Numbered from the stretch's first letter, positions 42,982-53,200 are shown. The stretch is 64,000 bases of DNA from Nitratireductor mangrovi (GCF_007922615.2 NZ_CP042301.2:868001-932000), one strand, 5' to 3'. The notes: generated from the sequence alone by a model not told the origin. Made by a program: numbers and translations.

Positions 42982-43833
42982 CTATCGCGAGGCTGCCGGC
43001 AGGGAACGGTAAAAGAGGGGAGTGAGCCCGGCCTCGGCTCGCGCGCGATCATTGAAAGGCGGTTTCAACTCACCGCGGAAGTTGCTCCTGACCAGTTCGC
43101 GGAAACGCGCCGCCGGATCAATCCGCGCACGCGCGCAGTAGAAGCGGAACCATTTGGCGCCGATGGCCACGTGCTTCTTTTCGTCATTGTAGATGACGTC
43201 GAGGATAGCGGCCGTGTCGCTGTCGCCGGTCTCCAGCATCTTCTCAATGAGCGACGGAGTGACGTCGAGGCCGCGCGCCTCTAGGATTAGCGGTACCACC
43301 GCCAGTCGCGCGTGAAGATCGTTGCGGGTTTGGTGGGCAGCTTCCCAGAGCCCGCCATGCGCTGGAAGATCGCCATAGTCGGCGCCGAGTTGTCGAAGTC
43401 GATCGCGCAGCAGCGAGAAGTGTTTGGCCTCCTCGAACGCCACCTGCATCCAGCCGTCGAAGAAAGTGGCCGGCGGACGCTCGCTTGCAAAGCGTGCCAC
43501 GATGTCGAGCGCCAGGTCGATGGCGTTGAGCTCGATGTGGGCAAGCGCATGAATCAAGGCGATCCGCCCTCGCTCGGTGTGCAACGATCGCTTGGCGACT
43601 TTGCGTGGATCGACCAGTTCGGGCTTTTCGGGGCGACCCGGTCGATCCGGAGGCGAGGCGTCCGCCGGGGTCATCAGCGAAATCGAGCGAGTCGACCAGC
43701 GCTTGTAGACCGCCCGGACGATGGCCACCTTGGCGTCCAGATCAGAAGTTGAACTCGCATCCACGCAGCCGCCGCGCAGGCTGGCGGGGCGGTGGTCGTA
43801 TTCACCTTCGTTGCTGGCACGCGGAGTGATCAA
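42982..43833 (-). CDS. DUF455 ferritin-like protein
   Basis: 283 residues. The core is the DUF455 ferritin-like four-helix bundle with candidate iron ligands in HIELNAIDLALD, EEAKHF and DEKKHV. Related diiron proteins include tRNA hydroxylase MiaE, but the substrate of DUF455 is unknown. The apparent start is TTG at 43833, overlapping the bcp stop as TTGA, with AAGG upstream; no ATG occurs before the folded part, so translation is probably coupled to bcp. The association with a peroxiredoxin hints at oxidative or iron stress, by inference. Confidence 0.85.
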   Translation of the reverse strand: MITPRASNEGEYDHRPASLRGGCVDASSTSDLDAKVAIVRAVYKRWSTRSISLMTPADASPPDRPGRPEKPELVDPRKVAKRSLHTERGRIALIHALAHIELNAIDLALDIVARFASERPPATFFDGWMQVAFEEAKHFSLLRDRLRQLGADYGDLPAHGGLWEAAHQTRNDLHARLAVVPLILEARGLDVTPSLIEKMLETGDSDTAAILDVIYNDEKKHVAIGAKWFRFYCARARIDPAARFRELVRSNFRGELKPPFNDRARAEAGLTPLFYRSLPAASR

Positions 43834-44297
43834 AGGGCCTTGACCGCGTCAAGCACCTGCGCCGCGTGATTGGCGACCTTGACCTTGCGCCAGACTCTCG
43901 CGATGCGGCCCTCGCGGTCGATCAGCAGGGTGGTGCGTTCGACGCCCATGAACTTGCGCCCGTACATGCTCTTTTCGGTCCAGACGCCGTACGCTTCGAG
44001 CACCGACTTCTCCTCATCGGCAACGAGGGTGACGGCCAACTCGTGCTTTGCCTTGAATTTGTCATGACTTTTTGCGCTATCCGGCGACATTCCGACGATG
44101 GCAGCGCCGGCCTTGCTGAATTCCGGTAGCAAAGCGGAAAAATCCTTGGCTTCCGTCGTGCAACCGCTCGTATCGTCCTTTGGATAGAAGAAGAGCACGA
44201 CCGGGCCGCCGCGCAGGTCCGATAGCTTGAGCATGCCGCCGCCATCGCGCGGCAGTTCGAAGTCGGGCGCCATCTCGCCAATATCGGGTAGGGACAT
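43830..44297 (-). CDS. bcp: Thioredoxin-dependent peroxiredoxin, Bcp/PrxQ type
   Basis: 155 residues of the AhpC/TSA fold: APDFELPRDGG, the peroxidatic cysteine in DDTSGCTTEAKDF, GVWTEKSMYGRKFMGVERTT and the C-terminal helix. The usual resolving cysteine five residues later (SGCTTEAC in two-Cys members) is absent; Lys is there instead, so it is a one-Cys type. It reduces hydroperoxides with thioredoxin or glutathione. First gene of a two-gene unit with the DUF455 gene. Divergent from the AsmA-like gene. Confidence 0.94.
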   Translation of the reverse strand: MSLPDIGEMAPDFELPRDGGGMLKLSDLRGGPVVLFFYPKDDTSGCTTEAKDFSALLPEFSKAGAAIVGMSPDSAKSHDKFKAKHELAVTLVADEEKSVLEAYGVWTEKSMYGRKFMGVERTTLLIDREGRIARVWRKVKVANHAAQVLDAVKAL

Positions 44298-44392
44298 GAG
44301 TCATCCTCTTCTTGCAGTGACCGGGTTGCCGAAGGCCATATAATGCAAACGATGGATTCGTCCATGGCTCCAGCACGCGGGCGCACGACCAG

Positions 44393-47300
44393 TTGAACAA
44401 GGACGTCGAACACCACGAATGGGTTCCGTTTCGGCGCGGCGAGATCCGCTCCTTGGACACGTTGCCCTCTGCGTCCGGGCCGGCGGGCGGTGATCGGCCC
44501 AGGCGCCGCCTGTTCCCGAAATGGGTGGTTGTTGGCGTTGTCGCGATGGCGGGGCTGGTCGCGGTCCTGGTAGGCGCGCTCAACCTGGCCGGTTATCTGG
44601 GTTTCGGCACGGATCGGCTGCGCGTCGAAGCGAGTTCGGCTATCAGCGCAGCGGTCGGGTCTCCGGTAGCTGTGCAGTCGGGCAGGGCGCGGTTTTCGCT
44701 CGGGGGCGTGGGACTGGTTTCACTCGAGATTCCCGATGCGAGACTGGTGGCCGAGGCGAGTGGGGCCGAGGTTGCCCGCGTCGGCGTTCTGCGATTTGGG
44801 GTCGAAATCACTGCCCTCTTGTCCGGTCGTATTGCGATCAAGAGCCTCGAGATCGCGGACGCCCGGATCGCCCCCGATCTTCTGCCGGGACAGGGCGACC
44901 GGGACCCAATGGCCATTCTCAGGAACGCCGACGGCATGATCGATCCGGACCGGGTTGTCTCCGCCGCCTTTGATGCTGTCGACGCAGCGTTGAGCGCCTA
45001 CGAGGCGCGTTCGACTCAATCGATCATTCTGTCCGACGTCGTCTTCGAACTTGGCGGCGAGGGAAGCGGCCAGATGCCGTTGCGGATCGAGGAAGCCGAG
45101 ATCCGCGGCGCAGCGCACGATCAGGTCTCCATGCGCGCGGATCTGGCGCTTCTCTCGAACAAACTGTCGGTGACCGGTCAGGCAAGCAGGAGCCTCGGAC
45201 CCAGACCCGGCTTGTCCTTTCGGTTCGAAACGGACTTCGACTTCGGCGCCCTGAACACAGACACTGCATCGGACGTGTTCGCCGTCGGCGGGAACGGGAC
45301 GATGGTTGTTGAGGGGCAGCGGGCATCGGTTGGCTCGCCCGACCGGATCAGCCTGTTACTCAACAGCAGCGCGCTGACTTTGTCCGCAGCCGGCGTCGCG
45401 CTTGTCGACGGGCCGGCGACCGTCCGGGCATCGCTCGTAGGCGGCAGCGGCAAGGTCGAGTTCGAGAAGATTTCGTTTAGCTCTGGCCGCTCGCGGTTTG
45501 CCTTCCACGGTGCGGTCGGGCCAGCCCCCAAGGGAATGGGCTCTGGTGTCCCGGCCTACCGGTACGAATTCAACAGCGACGGCTCGCGGCTGGCAGTGTC
45601 GGATGTAGAAGAGCCGAGCGTTTCGGTACTCGCCAGGCTGGCCGGGCGTTTTGTTCCCGATGCGCGACTGCTGGCGTTTTCCGAGATCGGCATACGCACA
45701 AGTCGAGGAGAGGTGATCGGGCGTGGGTCGATTGGCTTCCCCGACGAAGGTGCGCCCTCTATCGCGCTGGCCGTTGACATCCCGTCAATGCCGGTCGCGC
45801 ACGCCAAGCAGATATGGCCGACGATTGTCGCCCCCGGGGCGCGTTCGTGGGTGCTGGGCAATATGTTCGGCGGCACGCTGATGAACAGCCGGGTCCGCTT
45901 CAGGGTCCCACCAGGCCGCCTCGGCAACGGCGTGCCGCTCTCGGCGGAGGAGGTGCATGGTCGCTTCGAGGTCGAGGACACGCGGTTCGACATTACCGGT
46001 GAATTGCCTCCCGTCCGTGACGCTTTTGGAGCGGTGGCTTTCCGCGGCAACGACGTTGACGTCACCCTGGCCGCCGGCACTGTCTATATGCCGACCGGCC
46101 GCGCGGTCGCAGCCAGCAACGGCACTTTGCATATCGACAATTCCGGCAACGGTCCGCTCATCGGTGCCATGGAGATCGATGTCGCCGGCGACGCACCGGC
46201 GATTGTCGAGTTGGCGTCCTACAAGCCGATCGACGCGATGCGGCACCTGCGTTTCGTGCCGACCGATTTCACCGGCGAGGTCAGTGGTCACGTTTCTGCG
46301 GACATTCCGCTCCAGGACGACATCCCGGTCGACGACCTCGACTGGAAGGTCTCGCTTGCCTACACGGGGCTCGCCCTCGCCAGGCCGCTGGATGGCCAGG
46401 AGGTCAGCGAGGCCGAAGGCACGATCGTGGTCGATCCGGACAAGGCTGAAATTAGTGCTACAGCGAGGCTCAACGGTATCCCGGCCACCATAGAGATGAC
46501 CGAGCCATTGGCTTCTGGTGCCCTCGGACGCGCGCGGGACGTGACGCTGTTGCTGGACGACGCTGCGCGCCAGAAGATCGCCCCGGCGCTTAACGACATG
46601 CTTTCCGGAGAGGTCAAACTCGCGGCAACTGGAACCGAGGAAGGCGCCCAGCGCATGGTGGCCGATTTGACGGACGCCAGGCTCACTTTCCCTTGGGTCG
46701 GTTGGAACAAGGGGCCCGGCATTCCGGCTACCGCGCGTTTCCGGTTGGTGCAGGACGGCGAGATGACCCGCCTTGCGGATTTCAGGCTCGAGGGCAAGAG
46801 TTTCGCGATCGAGGGTGACGTGACACTTGCCGGCGGAACACTCACCGACGCTCGCTTCCCAAGAGTCGCGCTCAACCGCGGCGACGATATTTCAGTGGTT
46901 GTCCGCCAACGGAAAGGCCGTTTCGACATCACCGTCGAGGGTGCGAGCCTCGATGCGCGATCGATCGTCAAACTGTACCTGTCCAACACGGAGCAGGCCG
47001 AAAAGACGGTCGAAGCGATTCCGGTATCGGTAAGCGCCAACGTGGCGCGACTGGGCGGTTTTGGCGGCGAGACGCTGACCGGCGTCGATCTCGACTTTGC
47101 CAGCACCGGCACCGATGTCGGCACCATGACTCTCGATGCGACCACCTCGGGTGGCCGCAAGGTCACCATAACCAAGGGCGGCGAGGGCGGTTCCCGGACC
47201 GTCGGCATGCGGTCGTCGGACGCCGGCTCAATCCTGCGTTTCCTTGATATCTATGAATATATGCAAGGTGGCACTATCGACCTGACGCTCGCAGGCAGCG

Positions 47301-47794
47301 GCAATGGTCCGTTGCGCGGTCAGATCGATGCCCGCGACTTCTGGATCGTCGACGAGCCGAAGCTGCGTTCGATCGTCGCCACCGCGCCACCGAACGGCGA
47401 TGGCCGCAGCTTGAACGAGGCGGTTCGCGCCGACATTGACGCGTCGAAAGCCCAGTTCCAGCGAGGTTATGCGACGGTGGAAAAGGGCGACGGCTACCTT
47501 TCTGTCGATCGCGGCATCCTGCGCGGCCCGGTTATCGGGGCCACGTTCCGCGGCACGCTCTACGACAAGAAGGGCAACATCGCCATGACTGGCACCTTCA
47601 TGCCGGCCTATGGGCTCAATCGTATTTTCGGCGAGATACCGCTTGTTGGCCAGATTCTCGGCAATGGGCGTGACCGCGGGCTGATCGGCATCACCTTCCG
47701 GCTTTCCGGTGACGCCAGCGAGCCACAGCTTCAGGTGAATCCGATCTCGGTGATCGCGCCCGGCATCTTCCGCTCGATCTTCGAATTCCGCTAG
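44393..47794 (+). CDS. Large AsmA/YhdP-like membrane protein (DUF3971)
   Basis: 1133 residues: basic cytosolic N-terminus, one transmembrane segment (about 43-68, KWVVVGVVAMAGLVAVLVGAL) and a very long beta-rich periplasmic part ending with an AsmA-like C-terminal region (GFGGETLTGVDLDFA, YEYMQGGTIDLTLAGSGNGP, YGLNRIFGEIPLVGQILGNG). YhdP/TamB/AsmA proteins are bridge-like carriers thought to move phospholipid between membranes. The start is TTG 44393; nearby upstream ATGs are out of frame, so TTG usage is likely. Convergent with tyrS. Confidence 0.88.
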   Translation: MNKDVEHHEWVPFRRGEIRSLDTLPSASGPAGGDRPRRRLFPKWVVVGVVAMAGLVAVLVGALNLAGYLGFGTDRLRVEASSAISAAVGSPVAVQSGRARFSLGGVGLVSLEIPDARLVAEASGAEVARVGVLRFGVEITALLSGRIAIKSLEIADARIAPDLLPGQGDRDPMAILRNADGMIDPDRVVSAAFDAVDAALSAYEARSTQSIILSDVVFELGGEGSGQMPLRIEEAEIRGAAHDQVSMRADLALLSNKLSVTGQASRSLGPRPGLSFRFETDFDFGALNTDTASDVFAVGGNGTMVVEGQRASVGSPDRISLLLNSSALTLSAAGVALVDGPATVRASLVGGSGKVEFEKISFSSGRSRFAFHGAVGPAPKGMGSGVPAYRYEFNSDGSRLAVSDVEEPSVSVLARLAGRFVPDARLLAFSEIGIRTSRGEVIGRGSIGFPDEGAPSIALAVDIPSMPVAHAKQIWPTIVAPGARSWVLGNMFGGTLMNSRVRFRVPPGRLGNGVPLSAEEVHGRFEVEDTRFDITGELPPVRDAFGAVAFRGNDVDVTLAAGTVYMPTGRAVAASNGTLHIDNSGNGPLIGAMEIDVAGDAPAIVELASYKPIDAMRHLRFVPTDFTGEVSGHVSADIPLQDDIPVDDLDWKVSLAYTGLALARPLDGQEVSEAEGTIVVDPDKAEISATARLNGIPATIEMTEPLASGALGRARDVTLLLDDAARQKIAPALNDMLSGEVKLAATGTEEGAQRMVADLTDARLTFPWVGWNKGPGIPATARFRLVQDGEMTRLADFRLEGKSFAIEGDVTLAGGTLTDARFPRVALNRGDDISVVVRQRKGRFDITVEGASLDARSIVKLYLSNTEQAEKTVEAIPVSVSANVARLGGFGGETLTGVDLDFASTGTDVGTMTLDATTSGGRKVTITKGGEGGSRTVGMRSSDAGSILRFLDIYEYMQGGTIDLTLAGSGNGPLRGQIDARDFWIVDEPKLRSIVATAPPNGDGRSLNEAVRADIDASKAQFQRGYATVEKGDGYLSVDRGILRGPVIGATFRGTLYDKKGNIAMTGTFMPAYGLNRIFGEIPLVGQILGNGRDRGLIGITFRLSGDASEPQLQVNPISVIAPGIFRSIFEFR

Positions 47795-47835
47795 GCCGGC
47801 ATGAGGCGCGGCAATCGTTCCAGCCGTGCCTGCGT

Positions 47836-49086
47836 TCAGGCAGGCCGCACCAGCACGTGCTTTTTCCTGCCGAGCGAAAGCTTGACCACGCCGCCGGCTA
47901 GGTCTGATTCCCCGACGATCCGGCGCTCGTCGCTCACGACCGTATCGTTGATCCTGACCGCGCCACCCTTGACATGGCGTCGGGCTTCGCTGTTCGAACC
48001 TGCAAGCCCGGCCCGCGCCATCAGCGCGAGCAGGCCGATACCGTCGCCCAGCTCCGAGCCGGCGACCTCGATCGTCGGTAGATTTTCGGACAGCGCCCCT
48101 TCTTCAAAGGTCTTGCGAGCAGTCTCTTCGGCTTCCTCGGCGGCCGCTCGCCCGTGCAGCATCGCCGTCACTTCGGTGGCGAGCACCTTCTTGGCATCGT
48201 TGATCTCCGCGCCACCCAGTGCCGCGAGGCGGCTGATCTCGTCCAATGGCAGGACCGTGTAAAGCCTCAGAAAGCGGCCGACATCGGCGTCCTCGGTGTT
48301 GCGCCAGTATTGCCAGAAATCCCACGGGCTCATCATGTCCGCGTCGAGCCAGACAGCACCGGCCGCGGTTTTACCCATTTTGGCGCCGGACGACGTGGTC
48401 AGCAGCGGCGAGGTCAGCGCGTAAAGTTGCGGCGCTCCCATCCGGTGGCCTAGGTCGATGCCGTTGACAATGTTGCCCCACTGGTCGGAGCCGCCCATCT
48501 GCATGCGGCAGCCATAGCGCCGGTTGAGCTCCACGAAGTCGTAAGCCTGCAGGATCATGTAGTTGAATTCGAGGAAGGAGAGCGACTGCTCGCGATCGAG
48601 CCTCAGCTTCACGGAATCGAAGGACAGCATCCGGTTGACCGAAAAATGCCGGCCGACGTCGCGCAGGAACTCGACATAGTTGATGCCCATCAGCCAGTCG
48701 GCATTGTTGACCATCAGCGCATCCTTCGGCCCCTCGCCGAAGGAAAGGTAGGGTTCGAAATTGCGGCGTATGCCGGCGAGGTTTTCCTCGATGCCCTCCG
48801 GGGTCAGCAACTTGCGCGCCTCGTCCTTGAAGGACGGGTCGCCGATCATCGAAGTGCCGCCGCCCATCAAAGCTATCGGCCGGTGGCCGGTCTGCTGCAT
48901 CCAGTGAAGCATCATGATCTGGATCAGCGACCCGGCATGCAGGCTTTTTGCCGTCGCGTCAAAGCCGATATAGGCGGTCACGGTTTCCGTTATGAACAGC
49001 TCATCAAGGCCAGATTCATCGGAAATCTGTTGGATGAAACCGCGCTCGGACAGGACGCGCAGGAAATCGGACTTGAAGGCGGACAT
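47836..49086 (-). CDS. tyrS: Tyrosyl-tRNA synthetase
   Basis: 416 residues: class I synthetase with Rossmann domain starting at about residue 33 ([18 protein letters not shown], the HIGH-like motif reading HAGS), [16 protein letters not shown], the KMSKS-like motif KMGKT, and a C-terminal S4 RNA-binding domain ([26 protein letters not shown]). It charges tRNA(Tyr). Divergent from anmK, with about 105 bases between. Confidence 0.97.
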   Translation of the reverse strand: MSAFKSDFLRVLSERGFIQQISDESGLDELFITETVTAYIGFDATAKSLHAGSLIQIMMLHWMQQTGHRPIALMGGGTSMIGDPSFKDEARKLLTPEGIEENLAGIRRNFEPYLSFGEGPKDALMVNNADWLMGINYVEFLRDVGRHFSVNRMLSFDSVKLRLDREQSLSFLEFNYMILQAYDFVELNRRYGCRMQMGGSDQWGNIVNGIDLGHRMGAPQLYALTSPLLTTSSGAKMGKTAAGAVWLDADMMSPWDFWQYWRNTEDADVGRFLRLYTVLPLDEISRLAALGGAEINDAKKVLATEVTAMLHGRAAAEEAEETARKTFEEGALSENLPTIEVAGSELGDGIGLLALMARAGLAGSNSEARRHVKGGAVRINDTVVSDERRIVGESDLAGGVVKLSLGRKKHVLVRPA

Positions 49087-49191
49087 TCTTCTGGTTCCTG
49101 GAATACCGGCGGCACCAACGGGCGACGTGGCAATTGTGATCGCGGGCCTTTAGCATCCGCCTGCCGGGAATCACAAGCTGGACCGAGAGAC

Positions 49192-50358
49192 ATGAGCGTC
49201 AAATGCGCCATCGGGCTGATGAGCGGAACGTCGATGGATGGCATCGATCTCGCCTTGCTCGATACCGACGGCGATATGGTCGTCCGTCGCGGCCCGGCGT
49301 TCTTCGTTCCTTACGAGGCGGCTTTCAGGCGCCGAATCGAATCCGCACTCGACACCGCAAAAGGAATCGAGCATCGCGAGCAGCGCCCCGGCGACCTCGG
49401 CGATTTGGAGCGCGAGATCACGCTACGCCATGCGGACGCGGTGGCAAGGTTCCGCGCCGAACATCCCCGCTGGGCGGGTCGCGTCGAACTGGTCGGCTTC
49501 CACGGCCAGACCGTGCTGCATCGACCGAAAAAGTCGCTCACCGTGCAACTTGGCGACGGGCCCCTTCTTGCGCGGGAGACCGGTCTTGCCGTTGTCTTCG
49601 ACCTCAGAGCCAACGACATGCGCCACGGTGGCCAGGGCGCACCCCTTGTGCCGGCCTATCACACAGCCCTCGCGCACGCCCTGGTGGATGCCGGTGCCAG
49701 CCAGTTCCCGATCTGCTTCGTCAACGTCGGCGGCATCTCGAACATCACCTGGGTTCCTGCCCGAGGCGACCCGGTCGCCTTTGACAGCGGTCCCGGCAAT
49801 GCCCTTATCGACCAATGGGTTGCAGGGCAGGGCGGGATTCCGTTCGACGCCGACGGCATGATCGCGTCGGAGGGAGGGGTGGTAGCGTCCGTCGTGGCGC
49901 GCTACCTGGAAAACCCGTTCTTCGCCAGGAAAGGCCCCAAATCGCTGGATCGCGGCGACTTTACGCTCGAGCCTGCCGAAGGCCTCGAACTTGCGGATGG
50001 AGCGCGTACCCTCGCCAATGTCTCAGCGGAGGCGATCCTCAAGGCGGCCGAACAGATGCCCGAACTGCCAAAATGCTGGATTATCTGCGGTGGCGGCCGC
50101 AAGAATCCTCATATCGTTGCCGATCTGCGACGTGGTGCGGACGCGATGGGGAGTGCGGTCGCGCTGGCGGAAGATGTGGGGCTCGATGGCGACGCCATGG
50201 AAGCCGAAGCATGGGCCTACCTCGCGGTCAGATCGCTGGCCGGTCTGCCGGTCACGTTCCCGACCACCACCGGCTGTCACAGGCCCGTCACGGGAGGGGT
50301 CATAGTTTCGCCGCCGCGCGGCCAATCCTCTTCGGCGTTGCCGCATGACTTTGTCTGA
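49192..50358 (+). CDS. anmK: Anhydro-N-acetylmuramic acid kinase
   Basis: 388 residues of the ASKHA fold: IGLMSGTSMDGIDLAL at the N-terminus, GFHGQTVLHRP, GDGPLLARETGLAVVFDLRANDM, FVNVGGISNITW and CGGGRKNPHI. It phosphorylates and opens 1,6-anhydro-MurNAc from recycled peptidoglycan to MurNAc-6-phosphate. ATG 49192 is preceded by GAGAG; the frame open to 48646 is antisense to tyrS. Divergent from tyrS, a conserved neighbour pair in Rhizobiales. Confidence 0.96.
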   Translation: MSVKCAIGLMSGTSMDGIDLALLDTDGDMVVRRGPAFFVPYEAAFRRRIESALDTAKGIEHREQRPGDLGDLEREITLRHADAVARFRAEHPRWAGRVELVGFHGQTVLHRPKKSLTVQLGDGPLLARETGLAVVFDLRANDMRHGGQGAPLVPAYHTALAHALVDAGASQFPICFVNVGGISNITWVPARGDPVAFDSGPGNALIDQWVAGQGGIPFDADGMIASEGGVVASVVARYLENPFFARKGPKSLDRGDFTLEPAEGLELADGARTLANVSAEAILKAAEQMPELPKCWIICGGGRKNPHIVADLRRGADAMGSAVALAEDVGLDGDAMEAEAWAYLAVRSLAGLPVTFPTTTGCHRPVTGGVIVSPPRGQSSSALPHDFV

Positions 50359-50453
50359 AGCCGCACCGACGGCGCTTTCACAACTGGTCGGTGTGGTTTA
50401 TTCGAGACCGGTAGACCGTTGCCGCTTTCTCGCGGCGTCACGAATGCGCCGAC

Positions 50454-51203
50454 ATGCCTGGCAACGACAAGACACATTTCATGATATCCATCGTGATCCC
50501 GTGCCGGAACGAGGCGCAAAATATTCCGCTGCTGTTCGAGGAGATCGGCGCTGCCATGACCGGGCGCAGCTTCGAGGTGATCGTTGTCGATGACGCTTCG
50601 AGCGATGCAACGGCTGAAGTGCTTGCCGAGGAGGCCGCTCGACGTGGTTATCCGATCCGTCATCTGCGGCATGAGCGCACGGCCGGCCAGAGCTTGGCGT
50701 TGCGCTCGGGGGCCTGGGCCGCGCGCGGCGCAATGGTTGCCACGCTTGATGGCGACGGGCAGAACGATCCGCGCTACCTGCCCGAACTGATCGACGCGCT
50801 GCGTCAGGCCGGGCCTGAGTATGGCATGGTGCAAGGGCAGCGGGTGGGACGCCGCGACGGCCTTGCAAAGCGCATGGCTTCACGTTTTGCGAACGGTTTG
50901 CGCCGCGCCCTGCTTGGCGATGACACACGCGACACGGGTTGCGGACTGAAGGCGGTTCACACGGACATCCTGCGCAGGCTGCCCTTCTTTGACGGAACGC
51001 ATCGCTTTATCCCCGCGCTGGTGATCCAGGAAGGGTTCAAGATCCTGCATCGCGACGTGGTCGACCGACCGCGCCGGCATGGGCGCTCCAATTACGGCAT
51101 TCTGGATCGCGGGTTGCAGGGGGCGGTTGACCTTGCCGGCGTACGCTGGCTTCGCCGCCGCAGGCGCCGGATGCCGAAAGTCGAGGAAATCCGCTACCGG
51201 TGA
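50454..51203 (+). CDS. Family 2 glycosyltransferase (polyprenyl-phosphate sugar synthase-like)
   Basis: 249 residues, GT-A fold: VIPCRNEAQNI, VDDASSDATAE and the metal-binding DGDGQNDP. The level of similarity and absence of C-terminal membrane helices suggest a DPM1/ArnC/RgtE-type enzyme that transfers a sugar from a nucleotide sugar to (dodeca/unda)prenyl phosphate on the inner face of the inner membrane. It is directly followed by a LAB-N gene (spacing four bases) and a GT39 gene, which could use the lipid-linked sugar. The sugar is unknown; galacturonic acid is a Rhizobiales possibility. The ATG at 50454 has only a weak ribosome site; M10 is an alternative start. Confidence 0.88.
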   Translation: MPGNDKTHFMISIVIPCRNEAQNIPLLFEEIGAAMTGRSFEVIVVDDASSDATAEVLAEEAARRGYPIRHLRHERTAGQSLALRSGAWAARGAMVATLDGDGQNDPRYLPELIDALRQAGPEYGMVQGQRVGRRDGLAKRMASRFANGLRRALLGDDTRDTGCGLKAVHTDILRRLPFFDGTHRFIPALVIQEGFKILHRDVVDRPRRHGRSNYGILDRGLQGAVDLAGVRWLRRRRRRMPKVEEIRYR

Positions 51204-51207
51204 CGAC

Positions 51208-51513
51208 ATGCACGATCTGACAAACTGGCTACACGCCGTATTCATTGAACAGTTCGACGCCTGGGTGCTGCTCGGCTTCTGTGCGCAGGGCTTCTTCACC
51301 ATGCGTTTCGTCGTCCAATGGATCGCTTCCGAAAGGGCGAAACGCAGTGTTGTGCCGGTTGCGTTCTGGTTCTTCTCTCTCGGCGGCGGCAGCCTTCTTT
51401 TCATCTATGCCATCCACCGTCAGGATCCGGTGTTCATTGCCGGGCAGGGGCTCGGGCTGTTCATCTACATCCGCAATCTGTGGCTGATCGGCAAGGAACG
51501 CCTGGAAGCGTGA
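51208..51513 (+). CDS. Lipid-A-disaccharide synthase N-terminal-like (LAB-N) membrane protein
   Basis: 101 residues of the small LAB-N family (LGFCAQGFFTMRFVVQWIASERAKRSVVP, FWFFSLGGGSLLFIYAIHRQDPVFIAGQ), three hydrophobic segments. Known members occur as a stand-alone protein beside glycosyltransferases for lipid A or polyprenyl-linked sugars and may help move the lipid-linked sugar across the membrane. It lies four bases after the GT2 stop and about 50 bases before the GT39 gene, forming a three-gene unit. Confidence 0.88.
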   Translation: MHDLTNWLHAVFIEQFDAWVLLGFCAQGFFTMRFVVQWIASERAKRSVVPVAFWFFSLGGGSLLFIYAIHRQDPVFIAGQGLGLFIYIRNLWLIGKERLEA

Positions 51514-51565
51514 TCAACGGCAACGGCCAACCCGTCGAATCGCGTTCGCGACACCGGATCGATTG

Positions 51566-53200
51566 ATGCGCTATGTGATCCTGTTCCTGCTTTGCCTGCT
51601 TGCGGTTGCACCTGGCATCTCGCGCTTTCCGGCTGTCGACAGGGACGAGGCCCGCTTCGTGCAGGCATCGAAGCAGATGGTCGAGTCCGGCGACTATGTC
51701 GACATCAGTTTCCAGGAAGAGAAGCGCTACAAGAAGCCGGTCGGGGTCTACTGGCTGCATGCCGCCGCGATCCAACTGAGCGGCTATGGCGCAGAGGCGC
51801 CGATCTGGGTCTACAGGCTCGTCTCCGTCCTGGCTATCGCCTCCGCCGTATTGGCGACGTGCTGGGCCGGTGCAGGCCTTTTCGGCGCCCGTGCCGGTTT
51901 CATCGCGGGCCTCGGGCTCGCGGCGACTTTCGCCATCGCCTTTGAAGGCCGCATTGCCAAGACCGATGCCGTGTTGCTGGCCTTCACAGTCGTCGCCCAA
52001 GGGGCGCTGGCGAGAATCCATCTTGCCGTTGAGCGGGGCAGGCCGGTTGGCTATCTGCCGTGGATTTTCTGGATTGCGCAAGGATGCGGCATCCTGATCA
52101 AGGGCCCCATCACGCCGCTTGCCAGCGCGCTTACGGTCCTTGCCCTGTTCGCCTTCAAGCGCGACTGGCGCTGGCTCAGACATCTGCGACCGCTGCGCGG
52201 CCTCGCACTCGCGGCGCTCATCGTGCTCCCATGGCTTGCCCTCATTACCTGGAAGAGTGGCGCGGCTTTCTGGCAAGAATCGCTCGGCAAGGATCTGTTC
52301 GGAAAGGTCGTCGGCGGCCAGGAATCGCATGGCCTGCCGCCCGGCTTCTACGTGGCGACGTACAGCCTCTATCTGTGGCCCTTTGGCCTTCTGGTCCTGG
52401 GTGCTGGCCTGCGGGCCTGGAACTTGGCCAGAGCCGATACGCGGCTGTTGTTCCTGCTTTGCTGGTATGTGACGTTCTGGCTCTTCTTCGAGTTGATACC
52501 GACCAAGCTGCCCAACTATATGATCCCCGCCTACCCGGCCCTTTTCCTGCTGCTCGGCTGGGCGATGACGCGTCCTGATGGCGAAGCGGCAACGCCGCTC
52601 AGGCTGTGGCAGGTCTGGCTCTGGCGGCTGGCCGCATTCGGGCAGATAGTGGTCACCGTCGGCATCGCCACGGCCGCGATCGTGCTGCCTGCCAGTTTTG
52701 TGGGAAACGTCTCGGTGGTCGGCATCGCAGCGGCGCTTTGCGCGCTCCTGGCCGGAGGACTGGCGTTCCCGACCAAACTTGTGCTGTCGCTGCGGCGGAT
52801 GGCTGCCGCTTGTGCGGTGGCATGGCTGTCATTCGCTCTGATATTCTCCTTCGTGCTTCCCTCGATGACCACCATGTGGCTGTCGCCGCGAATCGAGGAG
52901 GCGTTTGTGGCAGCCAGGCCCTGCGAGGACTCGGTTCTGGCAGCGGTAAGGTTCCACGAGCCGAGCTTGGTCTTCATGATGGGTACAAAAACGAAGCTGA
53001 CCGACGTCAACGGGGCGGCCGCGCATCTCGCGGCGGATCCGGCCTGCGCCATCGTACTCGTGCCGGAGGACGCTGCGGGCGAATTTTCGGCGTTCATGGC
53101 GTCTTTTGGCATCTCGACGGAGGCCACCGAGCCGATCGTGGGCATCAACTATTCGAACGGGAACCGCCTTTCACTGCGGCTTTACAAGACGCTTCGTTGA
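51566..53200 (+). CDS. Family 39 glycosyltransferase (ArnT/Rgt-like)
   Basis: 544 residues with about 11-12 transmembrane segments and the GT39/PMT motif VDRDEARFVQASKQM (catalytic aspartate region of ArnT: DRDE). ArnT transfers aminoarabinose, and the rhizobial Rgt proteins transfer galacturonic acid, from a polyprenyl-phosphate donor to lipid A or core oligosaccharide in the periplasmic leaflet. The donor would be made by the upstream GT2. The precise acceptor is unknown. ATG 51566 is preferred over the TTG at 51563 beside it. Confidence 0.88.
   Translation: MRYVILFLLCLLAVAPGISRFPAVDRDEARFVQASKQMVESGDYVDISFQEEKRYKKPVGVYWLHAAAIQLSGYGAEAPIWVYRLVSVLAIASAVLATCWAGAGLFGARAGFIAGLGLAATFAIAFEGRIAKTDAVLLAFTVVAQGALARIHLAVERGRPVGYLPWIFWIAQGCGILIKGPITPLASALTVLALFAFKRDWRWLRHLRPLRGLALAALIVLPWLALITWKSGAAFWQESLGKDLFGKVVGGQESHGLPPGFYVATYSLYLWPFGLLVLGAGLRAWNLARADTRLLFLLCWYVTFWLFFELIPTKLPNYMIPAYPALFLLLGWAMTRPDGEAATPLRLWQVWLWRLAAFGQIVVTVGIATAAIVLPASFVGNVSVVGIAAALCALLAGGLAFPTKLVLSLRRMAAACAVAWLSFALIFSFVLPSMTTMWLSPRIEEAFVAARPCEDSVLAAVRFHEPSLVFMMGTKTKLTDVNGAAAHLAADPACAIVLVPEDAAGEFSAFMASFGISTEATEPIVGINYSNGNRLSLRLYKTLR

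Noticed and set aside
44339..44344. TATAAT upstream of the AsmA-like gene as a promoter
   Set aside because: No -35 element at 16-18 base spacing; the nearest TTG-type hexamer is 21 bases away.
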